Source: Notamacropus eugenii | Lineage: Eukaryota; Chordata; Mammalia; Diprotodontia; Macropodidae | Assembly: GCF_028372415.1 (NCBI RefSeq) | Contig: NC_092872.1 | Location: 10,546,001 to 10,610,000, forward strand | Direction of reading: 5' to 3' | Length of the DNA: 64,000 nt | Shown here: positions 53,480 to 64,000 of the stretch, one piece after another | Numbering within the stretch: the first letter of the stretch is position 1 | How the letters are laid out: every line of letters starts with the position of its first letter | Program-made: the position numbers and the translations under genes | The notes under the pieces: generated by a model | Seen by the model: the letters and a program-made list of their open reading frames with translations, nothing else | The model's database searches: none | What the model was told of the DNA's origin: nothing

Positions 53480-53645
53480 AATGAGTTTACTAATGCAGGT
53501 ATTATTATTCCCATTATACAGTGAGGAAAATGCCGCTCTTAAAAGGAAGTGAGTTATCTGAGGTCCCACAGAAGACAGCAAAGTCAGGCCTAAAATGGAG
53601 GCCTCCTGAAGCCCATCCCCAGGTCCTTGCCCCTGTACCGTATGG
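53480..53645 (-). repeat. MIR-type SINE
   Basis: 'ttattattcccattatacag' and 'ctgaggtcccacagaagaca' mark tail and CORE. Confidence 0.75.
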
Positions 53646-53689
53646 CCTTCATCTGGTGTTCTCCAGTCTTATCATTGTAGGACAGAAGC

Positions 53690-53810
53690 TTTGGACTTAA
53701 GGTCAAAGGTCTTGGACTTGGGGTTATTACCTGAATTTGAGTCCCAGCTCCATCATTTGCTAATTACTGACAATCTATGCAAACTCTTGAACCCGGAGAT
53801 GGCACTCCTG
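53690..53810 (+). repeat. MIR-type SINE head
   Basis: 'ttgagtcccagctccatcat' is the head-core junction; the L1 fragment follows. Confidence 0.65.
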
Positions 53811-53814
53811 GGTC

Positions 53815-54420
53815 TACATTAAAAAGAGATCAAGGAAAGAGGGGAAAAAATCACATCTATGAATAAAAGTAGTGGTAGCAGCTCTTTCAGTGGCGGCAAA
53901 GAATTGGTAACTGAGGCAGTGCCCATCCGTTGGGGAATGGCTGAACAAATTATGACAGAATACTACTGTGCTGTAAGAATCGGTGAAGGGAAGCCTGGGA
54001 AGACTTGGATGAACCCATGCAGAGGAGGGTGAGAAGAACCGAAACGACTTATATGGTAATAGTAACATTTCAAAGACAATCAACTTTGAAAGACTTAAGG
54101 ACTTGGAATGATTCTGATGGGAGCAAAACCAGAAGAGAAAATTTATACAAGAACAACATCATAGAGGCAAGCAGCTTTGAAAGACTTAAGAATTCTGATC
54201 AATGTAATGACTAACCATGATTTTGGAGGACCAATGATGAAGCAACCTATCTCCTGAGTGAGGGGTCGAGGACTCAGGGTGTAGAATGAGACATAATTTT
54301 TTGGACATGCTCAGTGCTAGAATTTGTCTTGCTTGACACTGCGCACTTGTTACCAAGGTTTTTTATTTTATTTGTGGGTGAAAGAGAGAAAAGGTGAGTA
54401 TTTTGTTAATTTAAAAAATT
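53815..54420 (+). mobile_element. L1 3' end (ORF2 C-terminus plus 3' UTR)
   Basis: 5'-truncated. The ORF2 C-terminal block starts about 53,870 ('gcagctctttcagtggcggc', 'tggggaatggctgaacaaat'); 3' UTR blocks run to 'ggtgagtattttgttaattt'. The frame is broken by many changes. The flanking MIR pieces may be one SINE split by this insertion. Confidence 0.85.
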
Positions 54421-54421
54421 A

Positions 54422-54532
54422 GCTATGTTGCCTTGGGCAAAGATCTTCCCCCCTCCTCTCTAGGGCTCAGTTTCCTCATTTGTAAAATGATGGGGTTGGG
54501 AGCAATGCACTCTTGTGTCTTCCAGCTTTGAC
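54422..54532 (+). repeat. MIR-type SINE 3' part
   Basis: 'agtttcctcatttgtaaaat' is a clear CORE end. Confidence 0.8.
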
Positions 54533-54652
54533 AAAGGGAAAGGCAAAAGAGGGGAAGCTGAAAGGGTCAAATAAGGGGAAAGGAGAAGGAAAGAGAAGGC
54601 AAGGAAAGGGGGGGAGAATGGAGGGAAAGATTAAGGGAGGGAGGGGAAGGTT
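54533..54652. repeat. Purine-rich GGAAA/GGGA tract
   Basis: About 120 bases of nearly pure A and G in irregular units. Confidence 0.8.
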
Positions 54653-55300
54653 TTAATCTACAGTCCCCTTCTACTGAAAGGAGACACAAGCTATCCCTTT
54701 GTCTTCTCCATTAGGTCTCACCACCCTGGAAATAGAGATGTGGACCATCAGGGTCTGGGGCCTGGGAGCTGGGGGTACTGGGCCCATTGCCCACCATGAT
54801 CTCCAGATGATTAGGCAGAAGGGTGAGCCAACCCTTTCTGTGGCTAGATTCCAGGCGGATGCCATGCTCTCTTTGCCCAATTAACCTTTCAGCAGTGGAG
54901 TGGAGCATAGTGCAGGCGGGGAATCGACTCCGTGAAAAGAATCTGGCCCCAAACTCCCCTATCAGATCTGGCCCTCACATGAGGTATGTGAAAAATGAGG
55001 CCTTGGGGGACCAGGCCAGCTGGCTGCTCAGCAGTGCCTGGACTGAGCTGAGAAGCACCGAGGTTTCATGGGGGTGGACCATCATTAAGGGTGACATGAG
55101 TAGGGGCTGCTCACCCAGGCTTTCATCAGTACCCCAGGTCCAATAGTGGACAAAGGAAGTCTGGAGGAGGGCAAGGCAGAAGCAAAGGAGGAACTGATTG
55201 TTATATGCAGGGATCTAAGGGGATTAGACTTGTTCTGCTTGGCCCCAGAGGGTAGAACTGAGCAAGGAAGGAACGTTTCATACAGGCAAGCTCCAGGCTT
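54653..55300. other. No recognised feature
   Basis: Single-copy-looking, GC-moderate. Open frames overlap on both strands (54,671-55,146 and opposite) without a domain. One of the few stretches where a hidden exon would be worth testing. Confidence 0.4.
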
Positions 55301-55301
55301 C

Positions 55302-55390
55302 TGTCGGGAAACTTTCTCAATTACTGTCACTGTCTTAAAGTGGAATGGACTGCCCCTGGAGGGAATGACTTCACTGTCACTGGAATAGAG
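55302..55390 (+). repeat. CR1/L3 LINE fragment
   Basis: 'cttaaagtggaatggactgc' and 'atgacttcactgtcactgga' are L3 3' UTR blocks. Confidence 0.7.
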
Positions 55391-55494
55391 GGATATTGTA
55401 GAAGAGACTTGTGCCCAGTTTGGGGTTGGCCCTGGCGAGAGGCAGTAGGATAGTATGGAAAGAGGGCTCCAAGTTACTTTTCCAGGAGTGTTAT

Positions 55495-55738
55495 ATGCTA
55501 TCCCTATGTTCCTGACCAAATGGCTTACCTTCTGCTTTTCACACATGGCTTTCCATCTCTCATCAACATGGCTTCAAATGTTTGAATACATTTTCTCCAA
55601 CTCTTCATTGTTTCTTCCAAAGATTAGCTCAAATGCCAGTTCCTGAGTCCCCTAGCTGGTAGCGCCTCCCCTTGATTCCAAATACATACCTTATATACAC
55701 TTTATGTTTGAGCCTAGATCCTCTTATTCCCTTATATC
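55495..55738 (+). repeat. L2 LINE fragment
   Basis: 'agattagctcaaatgccagt' and 'ttccaaatacataccttata' are 3' blocks. Confidence 0.75.
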
Positions 55739-55779
55739 GTGCAGCCTCCTGTCACTAGTGTTTATCATTATGATATGTC

Positions 55780-56225
55780 ATCTCCACAAACATCATCACT
55801 CTCCACATTATATCCACTGTCATCACCATGGCCACCATCCAGTCATCATCACCATCAATATTACCATTATCACCACCATCACCACCACCACCACCACCAT
55901 CATTCTCACCATTATATCCATTGTCACCACCATCATTGCCACCCTTAGTCATCAGTATTATCACCATCACCACCACCACCACCACAATCACACTCACCAT
56001 TATCCTTACTGTCTCCATCACTATAATCTCTATGACTATCACTATCACTTCTGCAGTTACTACAGTATCCCATGACAGCTAGCATCTCCATAACTGGCAT
56101 TAGCATTATCACCAAAACCATCTCACTTAGAGTCACCATGACCACCTTCATTATCATCGCTAGTATTATTATGACTTTTGTAAACATAACAATCTATATC
56201 ACCACCATCACCACCTCTGTCAACG
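55780..56225. repeat. (CAY)n trinucleotide-rich tract
   Basis: About 445 bases of CAC, CAT and ATT triplet words; the purest part is about 55,860-56,000. His/Ile/Thr-rich open frames across it are artefacts of the triplet unit. Confidence 0.93.
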
Positions 56226-56560
56226 TCACCAGAGCCATAACTAGGGCAGGTCAATTGATGTATTTGCCCAGGGCACTGACATCAAGAGGGGTGTGCTTCC
56301 TCTGAATGGCAATCTGGAGAACATCGTCCCCTGTGCCTCCCCATGGTTCTCCTAAGGCCTGAACCACAAAGCACAACCCCTGCTCCTTCACTTGACTCAG
56401 GATCCTATCACCAAAGCGCCCCTTCCCCAACACCATCAAACAATCAATAAGAATGGAAGTCAGACTCTCTGGGGAATAAGCTGCTCCTTCCCCTCACATG
56501 ACTGTACTCAGTCAGAATGTCTGTTGTATTATCAGCCCCTCCCCTTTTTGTTTCAGGTGA
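56226..56560. other. No recognised feature
   Basis: Single-copy-looking sequence between two CAY-rich tracts. Confidence 0.4.
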
Positions 56561-56574
56561 ATCAGTCCCTAATT

Positions 56575-56642
56575 ACACAACTTTCCCTATCCACATTACT
56601 GTCATTATCGTCACCATTATCACTATCACCACCACCCTCCAT
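56575..56642. repeat. CAY-rich tract, second
   Basis: 'tcaccattatcactatcacc' and similar words. Confidence 0.75.
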
Positions 56643-56737
56643 AAAAGGCCATTCATAATTTTCCTTTTACAGTTTCATCCTTTGGAACAGCTGACACAGG
56701 CTTCTCCATCCCTGGCTTCAGTGTGTCCTTAGCAAAA

Positions 56738-56998
56738 GAGAGAAATAACAGGAATAGTGCATTTATATGGCAGGTTAAGGTTTGCAAAGTGCTTTGCCAT
56801 ATGTTATCTCTTGATCTTCACAAGAATTCTTTGATGTAGGTTCTACAATTATCCCCATTTTACAGATAGGGCAACTGAGGCTGAGACATTAAGTGATTTT
56901 CCCAAGATCACAGAACTAGACAGCAGCTGAATCAGGATTTGAACTCAGGTCTTGCCAATTATAAGTTCACCGTTCTAGCCACTGCACCTCCTAGCATG
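56738..56998 (-). mobile_element. MIR-family CORE-SINE, full length
   Basis: Tail 'aaagtgctttgccatatgtt', CORE 'cccattttacagataggg', head 'gttctagccactgcacctcc' (reversed). Confidence 0.9.
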
Positions 56999-57139
56999 TC
57001 ATCAACATGAGAGGAATTGAATAAATCCCTGGCCAGGGTCCCTGAGATCTCTTCTAGACCTGAGCTTCCCTAAGTCTGGGCGACATTTTTATCCCATTTC
57101 CAATGACCACTAGAGAGAGGGGAGAGAAATCATTATACC

Positions 57140-57218
57140 AGCTTGTTGTGAGTATAAAATGTTACCATATTTATAAAACACTTTGCTAACCTTAAAGTGC
57201 TTTGCAAATGATGGCCAT
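57140..57218 (+). repeat. CORE-SINE 3' tail
   Basis: 'aaacactttgctaaccttaa' is the usual tail of one CORE-SINE subfamily (compare 28,36x). Confidence 0.7.
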
Positions 57219-57394
57219 TACTGGCCCAGTTCCCTAGAGGCTGACCTGGAACTTGCTTCCTTGGAGGATTGGTGAACTGGTTAGGCAGGTTGAGGGGGTG
57301 AGGCTTGGGCTATTCCCTTGCCTAGGGAAAGGGCCACTTGCCCTGGCCTTTGGCCATTGGTAGGATCATGGCTCTCACCTGTTCAAGGAGTTCA

Positions 57395-57562
57395 AAGAGC
57401 AATAGAGTTTAACTCAGAGGACCTGGGTTTGAATTCTGCCCCTCTGCTAATCTGTTTGTTTGTCTTTGGGAAAGTTTTCTCTACTCTGGACCTGATTTTT
57501 TTGTTTCTGAGATAAGGTATTTGGATTATGTGATCTCTAAGGGGCTTTCCAGCATTCAACCC
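57395..57562 (+). repeat. MIR-type SINE
   Basis: 'gacctgggtttgaattctgc' (head) and 'tgtgatctctaaggggcttt' (3' end). Confidence 0.8.
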
Positions 57563-57639
57563 CCGAATTCCCCATGGTGTCTTGGATTTCTGTAACCTCT
57601 TTCCCTTTAGACTCTTAACCTCTTCACGTTATTAAACCC

Positions 57640-57798
57640 ACCACCCCCATTTGCCTCAGTTACCTCATCTGAAAAATGAGGTTAAAAATAGCACCCACCT
57701 CCCAGGGTTGCCATGAAAATCAAAGGAAATAATTGTGAAGCATTTAGTATGGTTCCTAGCACACAGTAAGCGTCATATAAATATTTTCTATTATTTAT
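57640..57798 (+). repeat. CORE-SINE 3' part
   Basis: 'tacctcatctgaaaaatgag' and 'ctcccagggttgccatgaaa' through 'agcacacagtaagcgtcata'. Confidence 0.85.
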
Positions 57799-57829
57799 TA
57801 TCATTATTTCTGTTGAAGGCAAAACCATC

Positions 57830-58695
57830 CTTCCAGCCACCCAGCTTTGTAACTTTGCCTTCATAATGGACTTCTTCCTCCTTCTCACCCCCATGTTTCC
57901 AAATAGTTGCCAAACCTTGATATTTCTGCCTGCACAACATCTCTCAAATTGAACCCATTCTCTCCACTGGCACAACTACCACTTTAGCTCAGACTCTGGA
58001 GCCTGTCACCTGCATTACCATAACAGCCTCTTCTGTGGTCTCCCTGCCTCTCCACCACACTCTGGTCTACACAGTGCTGCTAAAGTAGTTTCTCTTAAGC
58101 CTAGATCTGACTTTGCTGTTCTCCTATTCAATCAACTCCAGTATTTCCCTATCAACCTGGAGGGCAAAATGTAAAGTCTTCTATGTAGCTTTGAAAGTCC
58201 TTCACAACCTGATGCCAATCTATCATTCAGGCTTCACTTTCAGGCTTTCTCCTGTGCTTTCTTCAATCTAGCCAGACTAGCTAACAGAGAGACTGGAACT
58301 TTTTTCACTTTCTCACAAAGGACAGTGATTCTGTCCCTCATCTCCCTTCTCCGTGACTTTGCACTGGTGGTTCCCTATGCCTAGAATGCTTTCCCTCCAA
58401 CCTTTGTCTGATAGTATCCTTCTCTTCCTTTAAGATGCTCAGGAACTTTCTTCTGCATGAAAATCTTCCCAATCCTTTCAACTACTAGTACTCTCCCTCC
58501 CAAATTGCCTTGTACTTAATTACTTTGTATATATTAATATTTATTCACTTTATACTGTATATACTTTTAAATACTTGTCTCTTCTTAGAATATATGCTCA
58601 TTATGATTAGTCATCTTTCCATTGTTTGCATTTGCATCCTTAGCACCTAGGACAGCACATGGTAGGCACTTAATACGTGCTTGATTCATTGATTA
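57830..58695 (+). mobile_element. L2 LINE, longest copy here
   Basis: About 0.87 kb with blocks in order: ORF2 end ('cctgcacaacatctctcaaa', 'gtggtctccctgcctctcca', 'gctttgaaagtccttcacaa'), then the 3' region ('ctatgcctagaatgctttcc', 'ttgccttgtacttaattact') and terminus ('acatggtaggcacttaatac'). Coding is destroyed by frameshifts. Confidence 0.85.
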
Positions 58696-58844
58696 CTAGG
58701 AGACGGAAAGAGGAGCAGATATCATGGACCCTTTGTCCCAGTGGAGAAAGGATGACCTTGGAAATATGAATTGACTTTTTACACAGCAAGGGAATTGAAC
58801 CTAGAATCTTCCAGCTTGAGCTCATGTCCCCACCCCCATCCTAG

Positions 58845-58925
58845 AGGGGAAACTGAGGCGTGAAGTTCAAAGCAATTTTCCCTAAATCAGCATGGAAACA
58901 GGAGCCAATCCAACCCTATGGGTGT
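58845..58925 (-). repeat. MIR-type SINE fragment
   Basis: 'gaggggaaactgaggcgtga' marks the CORE. Confidence 0.65.
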
Positions 58926-59204
58926 AGTCTTTAGTCAGGTTCCTCTTATGTAACCAACCTTCCTCATCACTCTCATCTTTCCCTAGACCATCTCCTTTCA
59001 GCTAGACACTCACTAAGAGGAGATGCTGAAAAAGGAGAGGGAAGGGAGACAGCGCTGAGATAGCATTGCTCAGACCCTTTGCAACAATCTGGGGCCTATT
59101 TGAAGGACTGTGCCATTTTTTATTTAAGATGCCTTTTTGAAGTCACTGGGCAGCAGTCACAAAGAAATCAGTCAAGAGGCATTGACAAAAGCCCCCTCTA
59201 CAGG

Positions 59205-59480
59205 CCATTTCATGGAATCGTAGGCTCTTGGAGCTAAATGAGAGTCCTGAAGGTCTCCCTTTCAGCCTTAACCCAAACAGGAATCCAGCCTACAACCTAA
59301 GCAGATGGTAATCAAGCTTCTGTAAGAGGCCTTCTGGGGATGGGAAGAGTTCACAGTCTTTAGAGGCTATGCACTCCACTCTGGGAGCACCAAGATGGTT
59401 AGGAAGGCTTTACTGTTACTGCCCAGAAAGGTGATTCTCCCTATCAGTCCTTGTTCTGCTCTCTGACACCAAGCAGGAAA
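59205..59480 (-). repeat. CR1/L3 LINE fragment
   Basis: 'atggaatcgtaggctcttgg' (reverse of the 3' end) and 'agatggttaggaaggcttta' belong to one L3 3' UTR. Confidence 0.65.
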
Positions 59481-60182
59481 AATCATTGGGAAGAACACTG
59501 GATTTGCCATCAATCCTCTTTGTGCTACTTGGGTAAATCTAATCCCACTGCGATACAATATCTCTCTAAATTAGACTCAGTCTTCTCTTCTGCCAGCTAA
59601 ATAGCCACAGTTCCTTCCACCAAGTCCCCTTTCCATCTCAGTGGAAGTTTGGGAGGCTGATTTTTTCCCCCATTCCAGCTGCTTTTGTGCTTTCTCAGGC
59701 CAGGTGCTAGGCTAGACCTGACTTAGGTGAGTCTAGTGCTTTCTATACAGAATTGGAAGAAAATGAAACACTTGTAGACCATCTAAAAGTCAACAAAAGG
59801 AGGTTTACTGAGTCATAGCATGGAAAGGACATCCAGCAAGGATGCAGCATTGGTTCAGGTAGATGCAACTCCCCACTCCTTGTTTCCATGTGGAAACATG
59901 TCTGGTCAACATGGCGTGTTGGATGTGGTGACTCACCCAGCAGTGGGATATCTGCCACTTTTGAAGGACATTGACTCCTTGTGGGTTGACCTTTTATGTT
60001 CTATAAAACTAAAAATCCTCCTCAATGACTCAAGTCTTAACTCTCAAGTCACAGTAACAGCTTCCCTGTCTTTTAGAGGGGGAAAAACAAAATGCTAGCC
60101 TAGCCTACATAGTAAGTGTTGAGCATTGTTCTTACCTCAGGCCATGACCTCCCCTTCCTTCCTCCTATGGGCTATCATTGCC

Positions 60183-60183
<1 letters not shown>
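59481..60183. other. No recognised feature
   Basis: Unassigned. A short inverted repeat 'tgtttccatgtggaaaca' lies at 59,881-59,898. Confidence 0.4.

Positions 60184-60222
<39 letters not shown>
60184..60222. repeat. (CA)n microsatellite
   Basis: About 19 CA units. Confidence 0.97.
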
Positions 60223-60225
<3 letters not shown>

Positions 60226-60284
60226 TTAGCCTTTATTCTCCAACTTCCTTCATTAACCCTATATACTCTGAATAATGGTTTGTG

Positions 60285-60565
60285 GAATCATAGAATTTTT
60301 GGTTGGAAAGGACCTCAGAGGCTGTTAGTTCAACCCATACACTAAAGAAATTCTCATTATCACATACCCCACAACGGTCATCCAGCCTCTGCCAGAAGAC
60401 CTCCAGTAAGTGAGAAACCTACTCCCTTTGGAGGCAGACCATTGTCCTTTGAGATAGCTCTCAATGTTAGGAAGTTTGTCCTGATTTCAAGCCCAAATTT
60501 CCTGTTTTGCAAGTCTTACTTGAGGGCTTGCTGGAGAACACATAGTGAATGAATGACAGGGTCAT
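60285..60565 (-). repeat. CR1/L3 LINE 3' fragment
   Basis: 'ggttggaaaggacctcagag', 'acttactggaggtcttctgg'-type block (reverse at 60,395-60,414) and 'caatgttaggaagtttgtcc' follow the L3 antisense order. Confidence 0.8.
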
Positions 60566-60599
60566 TTTCTAACCCAAATCTCCCAGGCTCATCATCTCC

Positions 60600-61110
60600 C
60601 CAGTGTTCCCCTCTTTCGGTCTTCAACTCTCCTAACCGAAGAAAACCACCCTCATCTTAGTCTGTTTGGCATTTAAAGCTCATCACAACTGGGTCCCTTT
60701 CGGCCACATTCCTCCCTTTCATGACCCAGACCATATTGGCCATGTTGGCCTTGCTCTTTTGCTCCATCTCCTTTCTCTATATCTTTGCATTGGCTTTCTT
60801 TCATATCTAGAACATACTCCCTCCTCATCTCTGCTTCTCGGAATCTCTGGTTTCTTTCGAGACTTGACTCAGGTTTCCCCTTCCACATAAACCTTTTCTT
60901 GATCTGCCTCTTACTCTTAGAGACTTGTGTCCCTTCTCCCAGAACCACCTTGTATTTATTTTGTGTCTATTCTTTCATCTTTCTCATTAGAATGCAATCT
61001 TCTTGAGGGTAGATCTCTTTCATGTCTGTCTCTGCCTTCCTAACATTTGGCACAGTGCCTGCACACTGTATGTACTTAATCAATATTTGCTGATTTATTG
61101 GTTGATTGCT
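60600..61110 (+). repeat. L2 LINE 3' end
   Basis: 'ctgtttggcatttaaagctc', 'caccttgtatttattttgtg', 'ttcttgagggtagatctctt' and 'ttggcacagtgcctgcacac' in order. Confidence 0.85.
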
Positions 61111-61194
61111 TGGCTGTAGATTATTCATAAAGATGAAGTAATACAGAGATGACATAATGCTTCTGAGTCTGGGGATGGGTGGAAGGCCTGGGTT

Positions 61195-61345
61195 CACATT
61201 CATTCAACAAACACATTTGTAAGTACTTATCATGTAAGGTCCCATGCCTGGTGTGGTGGGTACAGATATGAAAACAAAGAAGTCTTTGTCCTCAGGAAAT
61301 TTACATTAGAATGGAAAGATTATGAATAAATAGGTAGCCTATATA
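61195..61345 (-). repeat. L2 3' end
   Basis: 'cattcattcaacaaacacat' and 'tttgtcctcaggaaatttac' are the reversed terminus. Confidence 0.75.
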
Positions 61346-61720
61346 AAACACTTGGGACTTTATCCCAAACTCCACTTACTCTGATGAGTGAGTGCTCCAG
61401 AGGCCTGGCTGTTACATCTCCCCTTCAGGGTTCTAGGGCTACTCTCAAGGGTCTGTGAGGTCCCTCACTGGGAGAAAGGGGCTGCACAGGCATGGTCTCT
61501 GAAAACGAAGGGTAAACAATAACAACGTCAATGGCTGTGGGCTATGGGATGGCTTCGCTTTTGGAACTTCAGCTATAATAAAATAATATGTTACTTCCCG
61601 AAGGAGACAGCAACCTAAATCTAGCTTCTAAAACTCATCCGTCACCTCTCCCATACTTTGATTACACAAATAGTTCTATAATAGTTCCCCCAAGGCTTCC
61701 ATCTTGTGCGGGAGCCTTTA
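61346..61720. other. No recognised feature
   Basis: Unassigned. Confidence 0.4.
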
Positions 61721-61724
61721 GTTC

Positions 61725-62180
61725 CCTCCCAGCATTGTTCTGACTTTCCAGACCATAAAACCATGCTCTGCTGCTGTCTAGTCTCATTCTGGAACTTCTC
61801 TCGGCACCTGGGGTCTCCTCACTCTGGAACACATAGATATCCATGCAGCTTTCTTAACCTGAAATATCTCTCTGCAAGCCCCACTCCTCCCATCAGTGAA
61901 TTCTTTCTGGGGTCCCCATTTTTGTGTGGGGCCTAGGTTTTCCAGCCTTTATCCCTCTCCTGGACTGGTGCCTGACTTTCCAACCCCCAAAACCTTGCCC
62001 TAGTTCCAAGTACCTTCATCTCCATCTCCTTCTCAACTCCTGTTCATATGATGTCTTCGCCTTTTAGAAAGTGAGCCCCTCAAAAACAACGACTGCCATT
62101 CTTTTTTGTTTGTATTTGGGTCCCCAGCACTTAGCATGATGCCTGCAACATCATAAGTGCTAAGTAAATGCTCATTACCC
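61725..62180 (+). repeat. L2 LINE fragment
   Basis: The terminus is clear ('tgtatttgggtccccagcac', 'taagtgctaagtaaatgctc'); upstream blocks are weaker. Confidence 0.65.
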
Positions 62181-62299
62181 ACCATCCTTATTTCCTATAG
62201 CTCTAAAACTCTTGAATTTTTGCACCCTCTATGAAATCTCTCTGACACAGTGTAAAAAAAAAACAACACAGGACACACAAGTCCAAAGTTTCCATTCTC

Positions 62300-62392
62300 T
62301 CCCTTTCTGGGACTCAACCTTCTCATCTATAAATAAGAGGGTTGAAGTAGATAATTCCTAGAATCTTATCCAGATCTGAAATTCTATAACGA
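62300..62392 (+). repeat. MIR-type SINE 3' part
   Basis: 'ctcatctataaataagaggg' and 'gtagataattcctagaatct'. Confidence 0.7.
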
Positions 62393-62474
62393 ATGATTCC
62401 ATTACTTTGGCCCCAGGCACTCCCTCCCCTAGAAAATTTCTAACTTGCAAATTCATTGCCCTAGAACATAGTAA

Positions 62475-62488
62475 CCACTAGATGGTGC
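62475..62488 (+). promoter_or_regulatory. Candidate CTCF site
   Basis: 'ccactagatggtgc' matches the CTCF core CCASYAGRKGGCRS at all but one position (T for C at 12), and 'tgtgg' follows. It lies outside recognised repeats. Sequence motif only; occupancy is unknown. Confidence 0.5.
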
Positions 62489-62839
62489 TGTGGGAGTGTT
62501 CAGCCAGCTGCCTGGCCTTCCTTAATCAACGCAGGTGTATGCAATCAAGCACCCATTGGCTCTGTTCCCTACCTTACATAGCTAGGGGTCTTATGTCATC
62601 TAGAGGTATGTATGAAAATTGATCTCTTAGCTCTGCTCCCCTCTTACGTGTCTACACTCCTTCCTTTCCTTCTCAGCATGCTTTTCATAATTACTCAAGC
62701 TTCGAATGCATAGTTAGAACATTTAATCAGATTAGTAAAAACATAATAAAACAGGGTTAATGAGAGTTAGTATTAACTCCCATTTACCCACTCACATAAG
62801 CACAAATTTTAATCTCCCCATTCAAACTATTTCATTCTT

Positions 62840-63265
62840 CCCAATTTGCTGCAGAAACAGGAGGATTTAAGCATAGTCTGAATGTTGGGAGACCCATAGG
62901 CCCATCACTGAGGACAAAATGGTGTTTGTCTACAAAGTCTTAAAGTCACTGCCTTGTCCCAGGAACTTTGTCACTGTGGGGCTCTTGATTCAGGACAAAG
63001 GCTGCTGTCATTTCTGCTGCCATACCCATTGCATCTCAACTAACTCGCTCCTTGGATCCCTTCGCCAATCTCATTGCCCATGGTTTGGTCTTGATAAAGC
63101 CCTTGGATTTTGCCTTGACATTAAAGTCTGTGGATAGGGAGATGGCTGGTATAAACAGGTAGGATTGCTCCATATCAACCACTTTGAGCTTCTTCATACA
63201 CTTTCAAAAGTTCCTGCATTCCCTGAACTTTCATGTCACTGCTTCCAATGTCAGCTGCTTATACC
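62840..63265 (-). pseudogene. Possible unidentified pseudogene, coding-like in pieces
   Basis: On the minus strand, consecutive open pieces in shifting frames read: 'MKVQGMQELLKVYEEAQ' (from ATG at about 63,233); a 47-codon piece with 'EQSYLFIPAISLSTDF' and 'GFIKTKPWAMRLAKG' (about 63,182-63,037); 'MGMAAEMTAAFVLNQEP' (about 63,030-62,950); and 'FVDKHHFVLSDGPMGLPTF'. Protein-like composition over about 130 codons with single-base shifts between pieces is what a decayed processed gene would give. I cannot name a parent, and chance is not excluded. Confidence 0.3.
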
Positions 63266-63404
63266 TGAATGGACAAAAACCGAACAAGTGAAATGGATCT
63301 TAAAAAATCAGGGTTGTTGTTAGGGTTGTTACAAGATACTAGCAAGGAAAGGGAAATGGGAAGGTGTAGAATGATTCTATGGTCTTCAGTCTGGATTTCT
63401 AGAC

Positions 63405-63580
63405 CTGTCACAATCTGGTCTCACCCTATCTTGTTCAAATTGATTCCCACTTCACCCCCAAGCTATGCCTCCCCCTTCTGTGACCATCTTATCCCATGCT
63501 ACTGCTTGATTCTTTTTAATTCAGTTCCCAGAAAAGATCCTTGTATATGGTAAGCATCTGGTGGATGAATAAATTAATTC
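63405..63580 (+). repeat. L2 LINE 3' fragment, weak
   Basis: 'cctgtcacaatctggtctca' and 'tggtaagcatctggtggatg' resemble L2 blocks. Confidence 0.5.
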
Positions 63581-64000
63581 TTAGAGTTTTTAGGGTCTAG
63601 AACACACAATTTAGCACTTATTTGCAATAGCATTATAATTAATTATAATTTGTTGGTAAGATATTATTATTCTATTAACTAATATATTTTGTAATTTGGG
63701 GCCATAGTCATTGACATGATAGACTGGGCTCTCCTTTGACAACTTTCTCAATAATAATCTCCAGGATTTCTCTCGTCTGCATTCAGGCTCTTCCCAGGAG
63801 TGTCAACATCCTTTGGAGCTAAGGGTAGCAGAATAATAAATACAGGATAAGTTTTATTTAGCCCAACAGAACACAACAGACAGTTTAATATCTGAGCCCT
63901 TTAGCAATCAGTAAAACTTTCTTCCCTCTTCTGGATGGTGAATTCTTCTTGAGGAACCTACCTGCCCAAGACCTAGATTACACATGATTTATCATATCAG
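63581..64000. other. No recognised feature
   Basis: AT-rich, unassigned; 'ttataattaattataatttg' near 63,634-63,653 is a short AT inverted repeat. Confidence 0.4.

Noticed and set aside
55739..56305. Long His/Ile/Thr-rich open frames on both strands
   Set aside because: They come from the CAY triplet tract, which is open in several frames by composition.
59881..59898. Inverted repeat 'tgtttccatgtggaaaca' as a possible regulatory palindrome
   Set aside because: Seven-base arms are expected by chance in 64 kb, and nothing nearby supports a function.
11375..60222. CRISPR array or direct-repeat array
   Set aside because: All regular repeats are simple tandem units without spacers; the sequence is plainly eukaryotic.

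Overview
This is vertebrate, and very probably marsupial, intergenic or intronic DNA. I found no intact protein-coding gene, no confident exon, no CpG island and no CRISPR, operon or other prokaryotic structure. The marsupial call is an inference from repeat content: CORE-SINEs with a tRNA-like head and an RTE-type 3' tail, a BovB/RTE-like LINE, L1 and ORF2-lacking 'half-L1' (HAL1-type) elements, and heavy loads of old L2, MIR and CR1/L3 sequence. The species cannot be fixed from the window.

Layout. 1-2.9 kb: sparse MIR-type SINEs, one tRNA-CORE-RTE SINE and single-copy sequence. 2.9-5.7 kb: an old minus-strand L1-related element with an ORF1 relic and only the tail of ORF2. 6-14.5 kb: an RTE 3' fragment, a CR1/L3 copy split by a hAT-like MITE, L2, and large microsatellites (GATA, TTCC/TTTC). 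14.5-22.3 kb: MIR and L2 copies and a long minus-strand CR1/L3 relic invaded by SINEs. 22.6-30 kb: a SINE, TG-rich degenerate DNA, the longest SINE-free stretch (23.5-24.9 kb), a 24-bp minisatellite, and two hAT-like elements sharing one CTAG-centred target. 30-39 kb: a CCAT/CTGT array, many SINEs and a near-complete 7SL RNA pseudogene. 39-50 kb: nested retrotransposons. Two independent HAL1-type copies each sit in an older L1 between perfect target-site duplications; a third insertion has a perfect 14-bp duplication but ends inside ORF1 with no poly(A). 50-64 kb: L1 3' ends, a CAY trinucleotide tract, L2, CR1/L3, a possible unidentified pseudogene and a good CTCF motif.

Nothing suggests genes working together as a pathway. 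The biology is retrotransposon life history: autonomous LINEs (L1, RTE, L2, CR1/L3) and the elements that probably use their machinery (HAL1 and 7SL with L1, the RTE-tailed SINEs with RTE, MIR with L2). Family names come from remembered consensus patterns, not a library search; edges of old SINEs and LINEs are accurate to roughly 10-40 bases.
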